NCBI GenBank assembly: GCA_947166105.1
Contig: CAMVCZ010000005.1
Coordinates: 1-64,000, forward strand
Source of the DNA: an uncultured Bacteroidales bacterium
GTDB taxonomy: Bacteria; Bacteroidota; Bacteroidia; Bacteroidales; F082
Reading direction: 5' to 3'
DNA length: 64,000 bases
The notes beneath the pieces are model-generated. The model was given only the letters and a program-made list of their open reading frames with translations, ran no database searches and was not told where the DNA came from. Of the stretch, positions 1 through 9,287 are shown in pieces. The number at the start of each line of letters is the position of its first letter. The first letter of the stretch is position 1. The position numbers were made by a program, and so were the translations under genes.

Positions 1-2474
1 GCAGCGTGACGCTCACCACCGACTTCGGCGAGGACGCCGCCCTCGCTGGCCTCGTGGCCGGCACGAAAGGCGGCAGCCTCACCATCGAAGGCTGCGCGTT
101 CGATGGCTCGATGACAGACAGCCGCAACACCCGCTGCGCCGGCATTGCGGGCTATGAATATGGCGGCACCACCACCGTCATCAGAAACAGCCTCTTCGCA
201 CCCTCCACGCTGACCGTCTCCACCGCAGACGATGGATACACGAAGACCATCAGCCGCGATGACGACGCCACCATCACTAACTGCTACTACACGCAGACCC
301 TCGGCACGGCGCAGGGCACACAGGCCGTCGCCAGCACCACCGTCCTGAGCGAACTCGGCAGCCTCGTGCAGGACTATGGCTGGGTGAAGGTGTTCCAGAA
401 CGGCTTGTTATTTGACGGCAAGGCCTACGTAACTCCCGGCACTAACAGCACCTGCACTGGCACGGCGGAAGATCCCTACATCATCAGCAACAACGATCAA
501 TGGACTATCTTGGCTGCCTATGTCAACGGTGGCAATAGCTTTAGTGGCAAGGTCTTCAGCCTGGTTGCCGACATCGACATTTCCACCCCGGTTGGCCTGT
601 ATTTCTCCGTCCCCAATTCCTATTTCCGCGGAACATTCCTCGGCAATGGCCACACCATCACTGCCGCACTTAATAATGACGATTATCAGGGTCTTGCCCC
701 CTTCCGCTACATCAACGGAGCCACCATCAAGGATTTGAAAGTGGCAGGCAACATATCCTCCAACCATAATCACGCGTCGGGCCTCGTGGGCTTTACCCTT
801 GGCACCAACCTCATCGAGAACTGCATCGTCACCGCCACGCTTAACATCAGCAGCGACTATGCCGGCGGCATCCTCGGCCACGGCCAAACCTCAACCACCA
901 CCATCCGGGGCTGCGTCTTCGCTGGCACCATCAACGGCGTTGGCAGTAGCCGCAACAACATCGGCGGCATTTGGGGTTGGAGCGACAATGCCACGCCCAC
1001 GCTCGAGAACTGTTTAGAGGCAGGCACCTACACCAACATCGCCTCTATGCACCCCATGGGCTTGCAGAGCGACAAAGGCACCATCACCAACTGCTACTAC
1101 GTGAACCCGCAGGTTGGATCGCCCAGAAACGCCTGCACCGTCAGCGGCGCCAAGCAGGCATACGCCTTTACCACCGCCCACGATGACCTTGGCGAATTAG
1201 TGAAGGACTACGGCACTATTAAGGTCTACCAGAACGGCATCTTCTACAATGGCATATACTATGTGGCTTTGCCGGGCAGCATCAGCCTCACCGTGGATGG
1301 CTACGGCGAAAGCACCGAAAGCGACCATTGGGCGTTCATCGCCTCGCCCGTCGCCGGAAGCATTGGTGCCACGACGGTCGGAAACATCTTCAGCGCAACG
1401 GAATGCGACCTTTACCGCTTCAACCCAAGCGCGGACTTGGAATGGGAAAACTGGAAAAAGGAAGGAAGCGACCACCACCATTTCAACCTCGTGAATGGCC
1501 GAGGCTACCTCTATGCCACCAAGGAAACGAAGACCTTGGGCTTCAGCGGCACGTTCAACGAGGACGGCGAAATGACCATTGCAAACCTTCCCCAAGGTTT
1601 CAACCTCGTAGGCAACCCGTTTACCACCGATGCCTACATCAACAAGCCTTACTATACGCTGAACGAAGACGGCTCGGTCATCCTGTCGACCACCTCACAA
1701 GCCGCCATCGCACCTTGCCACGGCGTCATCGTGGAAGTGGACGGAAACGAAAGCGTCACCTTCAGCAAGACGGCTCCCGCCGCCACTGCCAACCAAGGCC
1801 TGTTGAACATCACGGTTGCGGAGCAAAAGTCAGGCACACGCGGCGCTTCGACAGGCTCAGCGACCGCCATCGACAACGCCATTGTGCGCTTCGGCGAGGG
1901 AGAGCAGTTGGGCAAGTTCCATTTCGGTAATCCAAGCGCCAACATCTGCATCCCGCAGGGCGGAAAGGAATATGCCGTGGCCAACGTTAACGTCGGTACA
2001 GACGTTGCGCGCAACGTCTCTACGAACGAGATTCCCGTCAATTTCAAGGCCACGAAGGATGGCGAATACACCATTTCCTTCAATCCTGAGAACGTGGAAT
2101 TCGACTATCTGCACCTGATTGACAACCTGACTGGATCGGACGTGGACTTGCTGGCCCTTCGACAGGCTCAGGGACCAGCCTCTTATACCTTCACTGCCAA
2201 GACGACGGACTATGCTTCGCGATTCCGTTTGGTGTTTTCCGCAAGCGGGGACGCTTGCGAACCCAGTGGGAATTTTGCCTTCATCAGCAATGGCAACATC
2301 ATCGTCAACGGCGAGGGAATGTTGCAGGTGGTTGATGTCACGGGGCGCGTCATCGTTTGTAGGGACGCATCGCATGCGTCCGCCATTTCCACCAGCAGAA
2401 TGACACCGGGCATGTATGTCCTCCGTTTGATAGAGGGAAACAATGTCAGAATCCAAAAGATAGTGATTGAATGA
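1..2474 (+). CDS. Secreted T9SS cargo protein, 3' part (5' end outside window)
   Basis: The frame is open to the left edge, so the first in-window start codon (GTG at 6) is unlikely to be the real start; about 820 residues are visible. The first 400 residues are Gly/Thr/Asn-rich and repetitive, with units such as GLVGF, GGILG and a recurring NCYY motif. This resembles GLUG-type beta-solenoid surface proteins. Two units share the pattern LGELVKDYG..KVYQNG. The last 80 residues form a type A T9SS sorting domain (VVDVTGRVIV, then PGMYVLRLI, ending KIVIE), implying export by the type IX system and surface attachment or release. The distal third carries several short palindromic DNA elements read in frame (1843-1865, 1996-2023, 2153-2176, 2240-2259, 2363-2381). 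The ligand or substrate is unknown. Confidence 0.8.
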   Translation, partial: SVTLTTDFGEDAALAGLVAGTKGGSLTIEGCAFDGSMTDSRNTRCAGIAGYEYGGTTTVIRNSLFAPSTLTVSTADDGYTKTISRDDDATITNCYYTQTLGTAQGTQAVASTTVLSELGSLVQDYGWVKVFQNGLLFDGKAYVTPGTNSTCTGTAEDPYIISNNDQWTILAAYVNGGNSFSGKVFSLVADIDISTPVGLYFSVPNSYFRGTFLGNGHTITAALNNDDYQGLAPFRYINGATIKDLKVAGNISSNHNHASGLVGFTLGTNLIENCIVTATLNISSDYAGGILGHGQTSTTTIRGCVFAGTINGVGSSRNNIGGIWGWSDNATPTLENCLEAGTYTNIASMHPMGLQSDKGTITNCYYVNPQVGSPRNACTVSGAKQAYAFTTAHDDLGELVKDYGTIKVYQNGIFYNGIYYVALPGSISLTVDGYGESTESDHWAFIASPVAGSIGATTVGNIFSATECDLYRFNPSADLEWENWKKEGSDHHHFNLVNGRGYLYATKETKTLGFSGTFNEDGEMTIANLPQGFNLVGNPFTTDAYINKPYYTLNEDGSVILSTTSQAAIAPCHGVIVEVDGNESVTFSKTAPAATANQGLLNITVAEQKSGTRGASTGSATAIDNAIVRFGEGEQLGKFHFGNPSANICIPQGGKEYAVANVNVGTDVARNVSTNEIPVNFKATKDGEYTISFNPENVEFDYLHLIDNLTGSDVDLLALRQAQGPASYTFTAKTTDYASRFRLVFSASGDACEPSGNFAFISNGNIIVNGEGMLQVVDVTGRVIVCRDASHASAISTSRMTPGMYVLRLIEGNNVRIQKIVIE
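1843..1865. repeat. Diverged TTCGACAGGCTCAG-family repeat inside CDS
   Basis: This stretch contains TTCGACAGGCTCAG with a diverged right end (CGACC). It is read in frame as part of GASTGSATA in the T9SS protein. The same family occurs at 2153, 10580, 16354, 20241 and 38750. Confidence 0.7.
1996..2023. repeat. 28-bp near-perfect palindrome inside CDS
   Basis: The core AGACGTTGCGCGCAACGTCT (2000-2019) is a perfect 20-bp palindrome. It extends outward to GTA..TAC with one mismatch. It is translated in frame as part of TDVARNVSTN. Confidence 0.85.
2153..2176. repeat. TTCGACAGGCTCAGGGACC-family repeat inside CDS
   Basis: Full-length 24-bp family member, from GGCCC through TTCGACAGGCTCAGGGACC. 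It is read in frame as ALRQAQGP within the T9SS protein. Confidence 0.85.
2240..2259. repeat. Short palindrome inside CDS
   Basis: CGCAAGCG, a GGGA loop and CGCTTGCG form a perfect 8-bp inverted repeat, read in frame as part of ASGDACE. Confidence 0.8.
2363..2381. repeat. Short palindrome inside the sorting-domain code
   Basis: GGACGCA, a 5-nt loop and TGCGTCC form a 7-bp inverted repeat. It is read in frame as RDASHAS within the T9SS sorting domain. Confidence 0.8.
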
Positions 2475-2495
2475 TGAACACACTCTTTTTTTTCA

Positions 2496-2503
2496 TAATT
2501 TTG
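2496..2503 (+). promoter_or_regulatory. Probable -7 box for the efflux operon
   Basis: TAATTTTG matches the Bacteroidota -7 consensus TAnnTTTG and lies about 60 nt before the adaptor start. I see no convincing -33 TTG at the usual distance. Confidence 0.5.
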
Positions 2504-2564
2504 CACGCGCAAAAAGAAGAGACCTTTCGTCCCGAAAACGTAAATAATACAAAATGAAGAAAAT

Positions 2565-3701
2565 ATGAACAAGCAGTACCTTTTGCTATGCTCAGCGCTA
2601 CTATTAGGCTGTGGCTTAATGGTTTCCTGTGGTGGAAACCAAACACAAACTGAGATGCCCATGGTGAAATACGAGACCAAGGTGCTTCAACCTGAGACTG
2701 AAGTTTATAACATGACCTTCCCGGCAACGACCGTCGGCACCACGGAAATCAAGGTGTATCCGCAGGTTGAAGGCGTTGTCACGCAGAAGAACTTCAGCTC
2801 GGGCACCATCGTCCAAAAAGGACAGACACTCTATGTGATTGACCCGACCCAGTATCAACTCAACGTGCAGTCGGCTGAGGCCAACCTGAAAGTGGCGAGA
2901 GCCAGTTTGGAGACCACGAGATTGCAGTATGAGTCGAACCAGAAGCTGCATGAAAAAGGGATCATCAGCGATTACGTGCTCAACACCAGCCTCAATGCCT
3001 ACAACTCGGCACAAGCCACCGTTTCGCAGGCTCAGGCGCAACTCAACATTGCACGAACCAACTTGGGCTACTGTACGGTCAAGTCGCCAGTGACGGGATT
3101 CATCGCAGGCAACGGTTTCGATGTGGGCGACATGGTTTCCAGGGTCAAGCATGTGTGTACCGTGAGCGATATCAGTAAGGTAACAGCCAGTTTCTCCCTA
3201 ACGGAAACCGACTTGCTGGACTTGGTCAGGGTGTATCATTTGATTTCGGGCAAAAACGGCATGGAAGGTCCCAACGGATCCCTCGTCAGCGATGTGTTGC
3301 CCAAGGTGAAGCTCAAGCTGAAAGACGGCACTATTTATGAACATGAAGGCAGGATATCCATGATTAGCGCAATCGTCAACCAAAACACGGGTACGGCGGC
3401 ATGCGAAGCCAGCTTTGAGAATCCCGACGGCGTGCTTCGTTCGGGCTTGTCGGCCAATGTCATCATTCCGACTGTGGTCGACAGTGTGCTGAGCGTGCCC
3501 CAAACGGCCGCCGTGCGCCTGCAAGACAAGATGATGTTCTACCGCGTCAAGCAGGACGGGACGGTGGAAGGCATCATCTGCAAGGAAGTGTATTCTTCGA
3601 ACGATGGAACGGAGTATTACATTCTTGACGGTTTGAACCCAGGCGACGAGGTGGTCACCAACGGTGCGGGCAAGTTGACGAATGGACAGAAAATCAGATG
3701 A
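2565..3701 (+). CDS. RND efflux periplasmic adaptor (membrane fusion protein)
   Basis: A 378-residue HlyD/AcrA-family lipoprotein that links the inner-membrane RND pump to the outer-membrane channel. The N-terminus is a lipoprotein signal with the lipobox cysteine at residue 22 (MVSC). A lipoyl-like half follows (QVEGVVTQKNFSSG.IVQKGQ.L), then an alpha-hairpin rich in Ala, Gln and Asn (about 95-165), the second lipoyl half (GYCTVKSPVTGFI) and a beta-barrel region. The stop codon overlaps the start of the pump gene (ATGA), indicating translational coupling. Length is normal for the family. The substrate (drugs, bile acids, dyes) cannot be told from sequence. Adaptor, pump and channel form one operon. 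Confidence 0.93.
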   Translation: MNKQYLLLCSALLLGCGLMVSCGGNQTQTEMPMVKYETKVLQPETEVYNMTFPATTVGTTEIKVYPQVEGVVTQKNFSSGTIVQKGQTLYVIDPTQYQLNVQSAEANLKVARASLETTRLQYESNQKLHEKGIISDYVLNTSLNAYNSAQATVSQAQAQLNIARTNLGYCTVKSPVTGFIAGNGFDVGDMVSRVKHVCTVSDISKVTASFSLTETDLLDLVRVYHLISGKNGMEGPNGSLVSDVLPKVKLKLKDGTIYEHEGRISMISAIVNQNTGTAACEASFENPDGVLRSGLSANVIIPTVVDSVLSVPQTAAVRLQDKMMFYRVKQDGTVEGIICKEVYSSNDGTEYYILDGLNPGDEVVTNGAGKLTNGQKIR

Positions 3702-6700
3702 CCATGGAAAAACCAAGAAAAGAAAAATATTTCGTAAAGCACTGGGTGTCGGCGCTTGTCGTCGGCGTGCTGATTTGCCTGATCGGTGTAGTGGGACTCA
3801 ACTCGCTGTCGGTTGAGCAATATCCTAATATTGCGCCACCACAGGTCGTCATTTCGGCCTCTTACACCGGTGCCGACGTTGCGTCTATCATGAAATCGGT
3901 CATCATGCCCATCGAGGAGCAGGTGAATGGCGTGGAAGACATGATGTATATCTCCTCATCGGCTTTCTCCAACGGTAGTGCCGAAATCAGTGTGTATTTC
4001 AAGCAAGGCACCGATGCTGACAAAGCCACAGTGAATGTGCAAAACCGTGTGAGTCAGGCCGAAGGCATATTGCCTGCTGCAGTGACCCAACAGGGTGTTA
4101 CCGTGCAAAAGAGTGTCAACTCCATCCTGCAAATCCAGTCTTTGGAGAGTACAGACGACAGGTTTGACCAAAAGTTTATTATCAACTACCTGGACATCAA
4201 TGTGATACCACGTATCAGCCGTATCACTGGTGTGGGTAGCATCAACCTCCTCGGCGATACCTACGGCGTGCGTATCTGGATCAAGCCGGATGTGATGGCC
4301 TCATACGGCGTCACCAGGGAAGAGATTATCAATGCCATCAATGAGCAGCACATGGTGTCGCCCGTGGGCAGCATCGAGAGCACGGTAAACAAGATGGACA
4401 TTGAGTTCAAGGGACAACTCAGCGAAATGAGCGAGTTTGGGGAAATCATCCTGCGCGCCACCCCTGACGGTGAGGTTTTGCGCTTGAGAGACGTGGCCGA
4501 CGTGGAGTTTGGAACCAAGACGTACTCCTTCCGTTCGAAGGTGGACGGACATCCCGGATCCATGTTCATCGTCAAGCAGGCACCGGGTGCCAACGCTACA
4601 GAAGTCAACGCGGAAATCGATAAGGTGATCAAGGAAATCTCAAAGTCGTTGCCCGCTGGCTTGGAATTCAAGCAGATGGAGACCTCCGATGACTTCCTTT
4701 ACGCCTCCATCCACAATGTCGTGGAAACCCTTATCATCGCCATCGTCCTCGTTATCCTCATCGTGTATCTGTTCCTGCAGGATTTCAAGGCGACGTTGAT
4801 TCCCTCGGTTTCCATCATCGTGTCGTTGGTGGGCACCTTTGCCATTGTGTGGGCCTTGGGTTATTCACTCAACCTAATCACATTGTTCGCCTTGGTGTTG
4901 GCCATCGGAACCGTCGTCGATGACGCCATTGTGGTCGTTGAGGCGGTGATGACGAAGATGGAGACAGGAAAATACACCGCCGCATCCGCCACCAGCGAGG
5001 CACTCCATGAGGTGACGGCAGCCGCTATTTCAACCACGTTGGTGTTTGTCGCCGTGTTTATCCCCGTGACTTTCATTTCGGGCACCCAAGGCACCTTCTT
5101 CAAGCAGTTTGGTTTCATCATGTCAGGCTCGGTGTGCCTTTCCACCCTTTCAGCCTTGACCATCTGCCCCGCCCTTTGCGCGCTTTTGTTCAAACCGAAA
5201 AAAGAAGGCGAAAAAGAACATAAGGGAGTCAGCTATTACGTCAAGCAAGCATACGATGTGGCATTCAATGCCATGTTGGGCAAGTATATGAAAGGCGTGA
5301 GCAAATTCATCAAGCGTCCTGCTGTTTCTTGGATTCTGGTAGCGGTTTTCAGTGTTGGTATGGTATGGTTGATGAAGAGCGCCCAATCGGAACTTGTTCC
5401 TCAGGAAGACCAGGGCTTCTTCTTCGTCGATGTGCAAACCGCACCAGGCACCTATCTTAACGAGACGGAAGCGGCGGTCAGTAAAATCGAGAATTATGTT
5501 AAATCAATAGAGGATGTCGAACTGGTTAGCGCCGTGTCAGGTTTCTCCATCATTAACGGTGGTGCGGGCACCAACTACGGCACCTTGATGGTACGAATGA
5601 AAAACTGGGAGGAGCGAGACTTCTACAGCGTCGCCACCGTGCAGAACCAAATCACATTGTGGTCGATGGAGAATATGCCGGAGGCCGATGTATCCGCGTT
5701 CCAGATGCCTCAGATTCCGGGCTATGGCTCAGGTTCGGCCATAGAGTTGAACCTCCAGAACAGTTCGAGTGACGACGACGCGACCTTTATCAATTATGCG
5801 ACCGAGTTCACGCAGAAATTGAATGAACGCCCAGAGGTGGCCATAGCGGTGGCTACCTATTCGGCCAACTATCCGAAATACGAACTTACCGTTGATGTGC
5901 CGGCTTGCATAAGCAAGGGCATTTCGCCGAGGACCGTTGTTGAGACCATCGGCACTAACCTCGCTGGATCGTATATCGGCACCTACACCAAATATGGCAA
6001 GGTGTACTATGTGATTGTGGAGGCGGGCGATGAGTATCGCATGGAACCGAGCACGCTCAACAACATTTACGTTCAGGCAGGAGAAGAGATGACTCCAGTG
6101 TCGGGGTTGGTTACCATGACCCCGATCATGGGCACCTCGCAGGAGCGCCGTTTCAACCTGTTTACCTGCTACAACATTAACATGATTGCTAGCCCGGGCT
6201 ATACCTCGTCGCATGTGCGTACCGCTGTCGATGAGGTGATGAAAGAGGTGTTCCCCGAAGGCTACAGCTACGAGTTTGGCGGTATGGCGCGTGAGGAGGC
6301 TGCTAATGCCGGTTCCAACACCACCGCCATCATCTATGCCATCGCCGTATTGTTGGTCTACCTTATCCTTGCCGTGTTGTATAACTCGGTGTTTATCCCC
6401 TTCGCGGTGCTGCTGTCCATCCCGTTTGGTATCTTCGGCGCTTACTTGGCGGTGCGCCCCTTGGAGGTGCTAATGGGTGTGGGTGTCAACGTATATGTGC
6501 AGGTGGGTGTCATCATGTTGATGGGTTTGGCGGCCAAGACGGCCATTCTTATCACCGAGTTCGCCGTGCAGAAACGCAAAGAGGGCATGTCGATTTACGA
6601 TGCTGCCGTCGGTGCCTGCCAAGACCGTCTGCGTCCTATTCTGATGACCGTTTTGACCATGATTATCGGTATGATTCCGTTGATTGTGGGAACAGGTGCA

Positions 6701-6850
6701 GGTGCTGTGGGCAACAAGTCGCTGTCCATCGCTGTGGTGGGCGGTATGACGGTGGCTATCATCGCCATCCTGTTCGTCACGCCGGCTCTGTATATCGTGT
6801 TCCAGAAGATTCACGAGCGTTTGACACCCGACAAAGATGATGAAGAATAA
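3698..6850 (+). CDS. RND multidrug efflux pump, inner-membrane transporter
   Basis: A 1050-residue HAE-1/AcrB-type proton-driven exporter, the usual length. The N-terminal helix follows a basic stretch, then the porter domain (SYTGADVASIMKSVIMPIEEQVNG). The proton-relay TM4 has the paired aspartates (GTVVDDAIVVVEAV), and the repeated second half contains GLAAKTAILITEFA and a final helix bundle. The start used here overlaps the adaptor stop; an in-frame ATG at 3704 is equally plausible. It should work with the adaptor at 2565 and the outer-membrane factor at 6858. No frameshift or missing core motif is apparent. Substrate range is unknown. Confidence 0.95.
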   Translation: MTMEKPRKEKYFVKHWVSALVVGVLICLIGVVGLNSLSVEQYPNIAPPQVVISASYTGADVASIMKSVIMPIEEQVNGVEDMMYISSSAFSNGSAEISVYFKQGTDADKATVNVQNRVSQAEGILPAAVTQQGVTVQKSVNSILQIQSLESTDDRFDQKFIINYLDINVIPRISRITGVGSINLLGDTYGVRIWIKPDVMASYGVTREEIINAINEQHMVSPVGSIESTVNKMDIEFKGQLSEMSEFGEIILRATPDGEVLRLRDVADVEFGTKTYSFRSKVDGHPGSMFIVKQAPGANATEVNAEIDKVIKEISKSLPAGLEFKQMETSDDFLYASIHNVVETLIIAIVLVILIVYLFLQDFKATLIPSVSIIVSLVGTFAIVWALGYSLNLITLFALVLAIGTVVDDAIVVVEAVMTKMETGKYTAASATSEALHEVTAAAISTTLVFVAVFIPVTFISGTQGTFFKQFGFIMSGSVCLSTLSALTICPALCALLFKPKKEGEKEHKGVSYYVKQAYDVAFNAMLGKYMKGVSKFIKRPAVSWILVAVFSVGMVWLMKSAQSELVPQEDQGFFFVDVQTAPGTYLNETEAAVSKIENYVKSIEDVELVSAVSGFSIINGGAGTNYGTLMVRMKNWEERDFYSVATVQNQITLWSMENMPEADVSAFQMPQIPGYGSGSAIELNLQNSSSDDDATFINYATEFTQKLNERPEVAIAVATYSANYPKYELTVDVPACISKGISPRTVVETIGTNLAGSYIGTYTKYGKVYYVIVEAGDEYRMEPSTLNNIYVQAGEEMTPVSGLVTMTPIMGTSQERRFNLFTCYNINMIASPGYTSSHVRTAVDEVMKEVFPEGYSYEFGGMAREEAANAGSNTTAIIYAIAVLLVYLILAVLYNSVFIPFAVLLSIPFGIFGAYLAVRPLEVLMGVGVNVYVQVGVIMLMGLAAKTAILITEFAVQKRKEGMSIYDAAVGACQDRLRPILMTVLTMIIGMIPLIVGTGAGAVGNKSLSIAVVGGMTVAIIAILFVTPALYIVFQKIHERLTPDKDDEE

Positions 6851-6857
6851 ACATTAA

Positions 6858-8216
6858 ATGATGATTTCTATGAAAAGGTATATAATATTGATATTCGCAG
6901 GGTTGTTGCTGCTTCCGGGCTGCAATCTCTATAAGAAATACGAGCCGAATGCCACCGTCCAAGAGAACATCATGGGCGAAGTGGTCAATTCGCAAGACAC
7001 CACGTCGATAGGCGACATGGGTTGGCGTGACGTTTTCAAGGACCCGTTGCTCCAGCAGCTCATTGAGACGGCTTTGGCCAACAACACCAATGTGCGCACC
7101 GCCCAACTCACCATCGAGCAGGCGCAAAACGAGGTGATGTCGGCCAAGTGGGGCTATGCTCCCACTTTGTCGCTGGGTCCTAATGCCTCCTATAATTATC
7201 AAGGAGGAGCTGGAAGCTATGCTGTTCAAGTTCCCGTTAGGGCAAGCTGGCAGTTGGGCATTTTCGGCCAGACCCGAAGCCGCATTCGCTCGGCCAAGGC
7301 AAGACTCGCGTTTGACGAGGATTACCGCCAGGCCGTGCAAGTCGAATTGGCCGCCAACGTTGCCACCCTTTATTACAACTTGGTGATGCTCGACCGTCAG
7401 TTGGAGATTTCGGAAGCCAGCGAAAAGCTGTATCAAGAATCGTACAACACCACGCAAGCCCTGTTTCAGGCGGGCCTCTTCAACAGCCCTGCCGTGCATG
7501 AGATGCAAGCCTCGTTGGAGGCTTTGCGTGCTGATATTGTCAGTTTGCGCTACGGCATTGCCACCACCGAGGCCTCGCTTTGCCTTTTGCTTGCCGAGCC
7601 GCCCCATCACATCGAGCGTTCCGCTTTTGGCGCGTTTGAGATGCCGGAGCAGCTTCACGTTGGTTTGCCCATCCGTCTGCTCGCAGCCCGTCCCGATGTG
7701 CGCATGGCGGAGCGCAACATGGAAATCGCCTACTATGGCACCCAGCAGGCGCGTCAGTCCTTCTATCCCTCGCTTAGCCTCGACGGATTGTTTGGCGTCG
7801 GCGGCACGTTCAGCGCGGTCAACATCATCGGGCAGGCCGTTGGTTCTTTGACGCAGCCCATCTTGCAAGGCGGGCAACTGAGGGCGCAGCTCCGTAATGC
7901 CCAAGCCGAACAAGAGAAGGCAAGGTTGCAGTTCGTGCAGAAGCTATACGACGCCGGAAGCGAAGTGTACAAATACAAGCGAGCCATCGAGACGGCAGAG
8001 GAGAAATCAAGCCACATCGACATCTGCGTCAACGCCTTGCAGGAGGCTTTCGCAGCCACCTCCGAGTTGATGGACAACGGCTCGACCACTTATTTGGAGG
8101 TCCTCACCGCGCAGGAGTCGTTGCTTTCGGCCCAACTCGCGCAGGTGGAAAACCGCTATGAGATGGTGCAGGCCCTCATCAACCTTTACACCGCTTTGGG
8201 TGGATTTGGGAAGTGA
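6858..8216 (+). CDS. RND efflux outer-membrane channel (OprM/NodT-type lipoprotein)
   Basis: A 452-residue TolC-superfamily outer-membrane factor that completes the tripartite pump. It has a lipoprotein signal (LLLLPGC, cysteine at residue 22, or 18 if the ATG at 6870 is used). Two homologous halves follow, each with long Ala/Gln/Leu-rich helices; typical features are LIETALANNTNVRTA, LPIRLLAARPDVRMAERN and SYNTTQALFQAG. It begins 7 nt after the pump gene, so it is the last gene of the operon, and a strong hairpin (8250-8290) follows 33 nt later. The family is recognisable; the exact exported compound is not. Confidence 0.93.
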   Translation: MMISMKRYIILIFAGLLLLPGCNLYKKYEPNATVQENIMGEVVNSQDTTSIGDMGWRDVFKDPLLQQLIETALANNTNVRTAQLTIEQAQNEVMSAKWGYAPTLSLGPNASYNYQGGAGSYAVQVPVRASWQLGIFGQTRSRIRSAKARLAFDEDYRQAVQVELAANVATLYYNLVMLDRQLEISEASEKLYQESYNTTQALFQAGLFNSPAVHEMQASLEALRADIVSLRYGIATTEASLCLLLAEPPHHIERSAFGAFEMPEQLHVGLPIRLLAARPDVRMAERNMEIAYYGTQQARQSFYPSLSLDGLFGVGGTFSAVNIIGQAVGSLTQPILQGGQLRAQLRNAQAEQEKARLQFVQKLYDAGSEVYKYKRAIETAEEKSSHIDICVNALQEAFAATSELMDNGSTTYLEVLTAQESLLSAQLAQVENRYEMVQALINLYTALGGFGK

Positions 8217-8249
8217 GTTCCGATAAGTAGACCATTTCCTTAGGATGGA

Positions 8250-8290
8250 AAAACCGCCGCAAAGGTCGCAGAAACCCTTGCGGCGGTTTT
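8250..8290. terminator. Bidirectional intrinsic terminator between efflux operon and AraC gene
   Basis: AAAACCGCCGCAA (8250-8262) and TTGCGGCGGTTTT (8278-8290) form a perfect 13-bp stem with a 15-nt loop. The flanking A and T runs allow termination on both strands, fitting the convergent genes. Confidence 0.85.
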
Positions 8291-8309
8291 GTGTATTGGC
8301 GGTACGGAT

Positions 8310-9170
8310 TTATTCGTGTTGCATCCTGTATTCCTTCGGCGATAGTCCCACATTCGCCTTGAAGTAGCGGGTGAAGGCGGCAGGGTCGTTGAAACCGAGT
8401 TGATAGCTGACCTGCTGTATGTTGAGGTCTTTGCGATGCCGAAGCAGGGTCTTGGCCTGAATGATGACATAACGCGAAATCCATTCGTTGGCTTCGATTC
8501 CGGTTTGCTGCTTGATGACGCTGCCGAAATATTTCGGCGACAGACAAAGTTGCTTGGCATAGTACTGCACTTCGCGACTGTCTCGGAAATGCTTGACGAC
8601 GGTGTTGAGAAAACGGTTGAGCAACTGTTGGGAGGCAGTGAACTCTTGTGTCGACATAATGCCATTTTCATGTAGGTAGATTTTCATCAATTCTGTTCCT
8701 AATTCCATTTGGTTGGCAAGCATCTCCTCACGATCGGGATGATTCAATTGGCTGATGGCTTTGAGCATGTGGAAAACTCCGAGTATCCCTTCGTACTGCT
8801 TATCGTTGAGATGAAAAGCCGAATTGTAATGGTATTCAAGGGGGTTGATTGTGAAATGGTGGCGACTATGGTTCAGTTTGTCGAGGAAGTGAGGTGAAAC
8901 GATGAGCGTCGAAGCATGGAAATCGGCACTTGATTCTTGCGCCAAAATGATGTGCCCGGGAGGAATTATGGCGATGTCATGGGCGTGGAATTCAACGATT
9001 TGCATGTCAAAATTTGTTTTCAACCAGCCTTTATGATTCAAACAGATGACGATAAAAGGCGATGTGAACGGTTTATCATAAATAGGCATTTTTGATACAT
9101 TATCAAATACCATCAGGCCTCGCTCAGTTATTTGGTTTGTCAATTCCAGCGGATGTGATATTGTTTTCAT
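8310..9170 (-). CDS. AraC-family transcriptional regulator
   Basis: A 286-residue protein with an N-terminal cupin-like sensing half (residues about 20-160, including HDIAIIPPGHIILAQ) and a C-terminal double helix-turn-helix (about 185-285). The signature is LSPKYFGSVIKQQTGIEANE, followed by VSYQLGFNDPAAFTRYFK and the family ending GLSPKEYR. It is convergent with the efflux operon and shares its terminator, so it may control that operon or respond to the same compound. That link is positional inference only. A -7 box lies just upstream at 9192-9199. The ligand is unknown. Confidence 0.9.
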   Translation of the reverse strand: MKTISHPLELTNQITERGLMVFDNVSKMPIYDKPFTSPFIVICLNHKGWLKTNFDMQIVEFHAHDIAIIPPGHIILAQESSADFHASTLIVSPHFLDKLNHSRHHFTINPLEYHYNSAFHLNDKQYEGILGVFHMLKAISQLNHPDREEMLANQMELGTELMKIYLHENGIMSTQEFTASQQLLNRFLNTVVKHFRDSREVQYYAKQLCLSPKYFGSVIKQQTGIEANEWISRYVIIQAKTLLRHRKDLNIQQVSYQLGFNDPAAFTRYFKANVGLSPKEYRMQHE

Positions 9171-9191
9171 TTTATCCGTTCTTTTTGCCTA

Positions 9192-9199
9192 CAAAAATA
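9192..9199 (-). promoter_or_regulatory. -7 box of the AraC-type regulator
   Basis: On the minus strand this reads TATTTTTG (TAnnTTTG), ending 21 nt before the start codon at 9170. Confidence 0.55.
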
Positions 9200-9287
9200 G
9201 CTTTCTTTATCCAAACAAGTTGCAATTTTCCGACCAAATGACAATTATTTCGTTCTAAATGTTACCCTACCTATATTGAAATGTATC

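Noticed and set aside
6777-7913. 378-codon open frame on the minus strand
   Set aside because: Antisense to the pump end and outer-membrane factor genes of the efflux operon.
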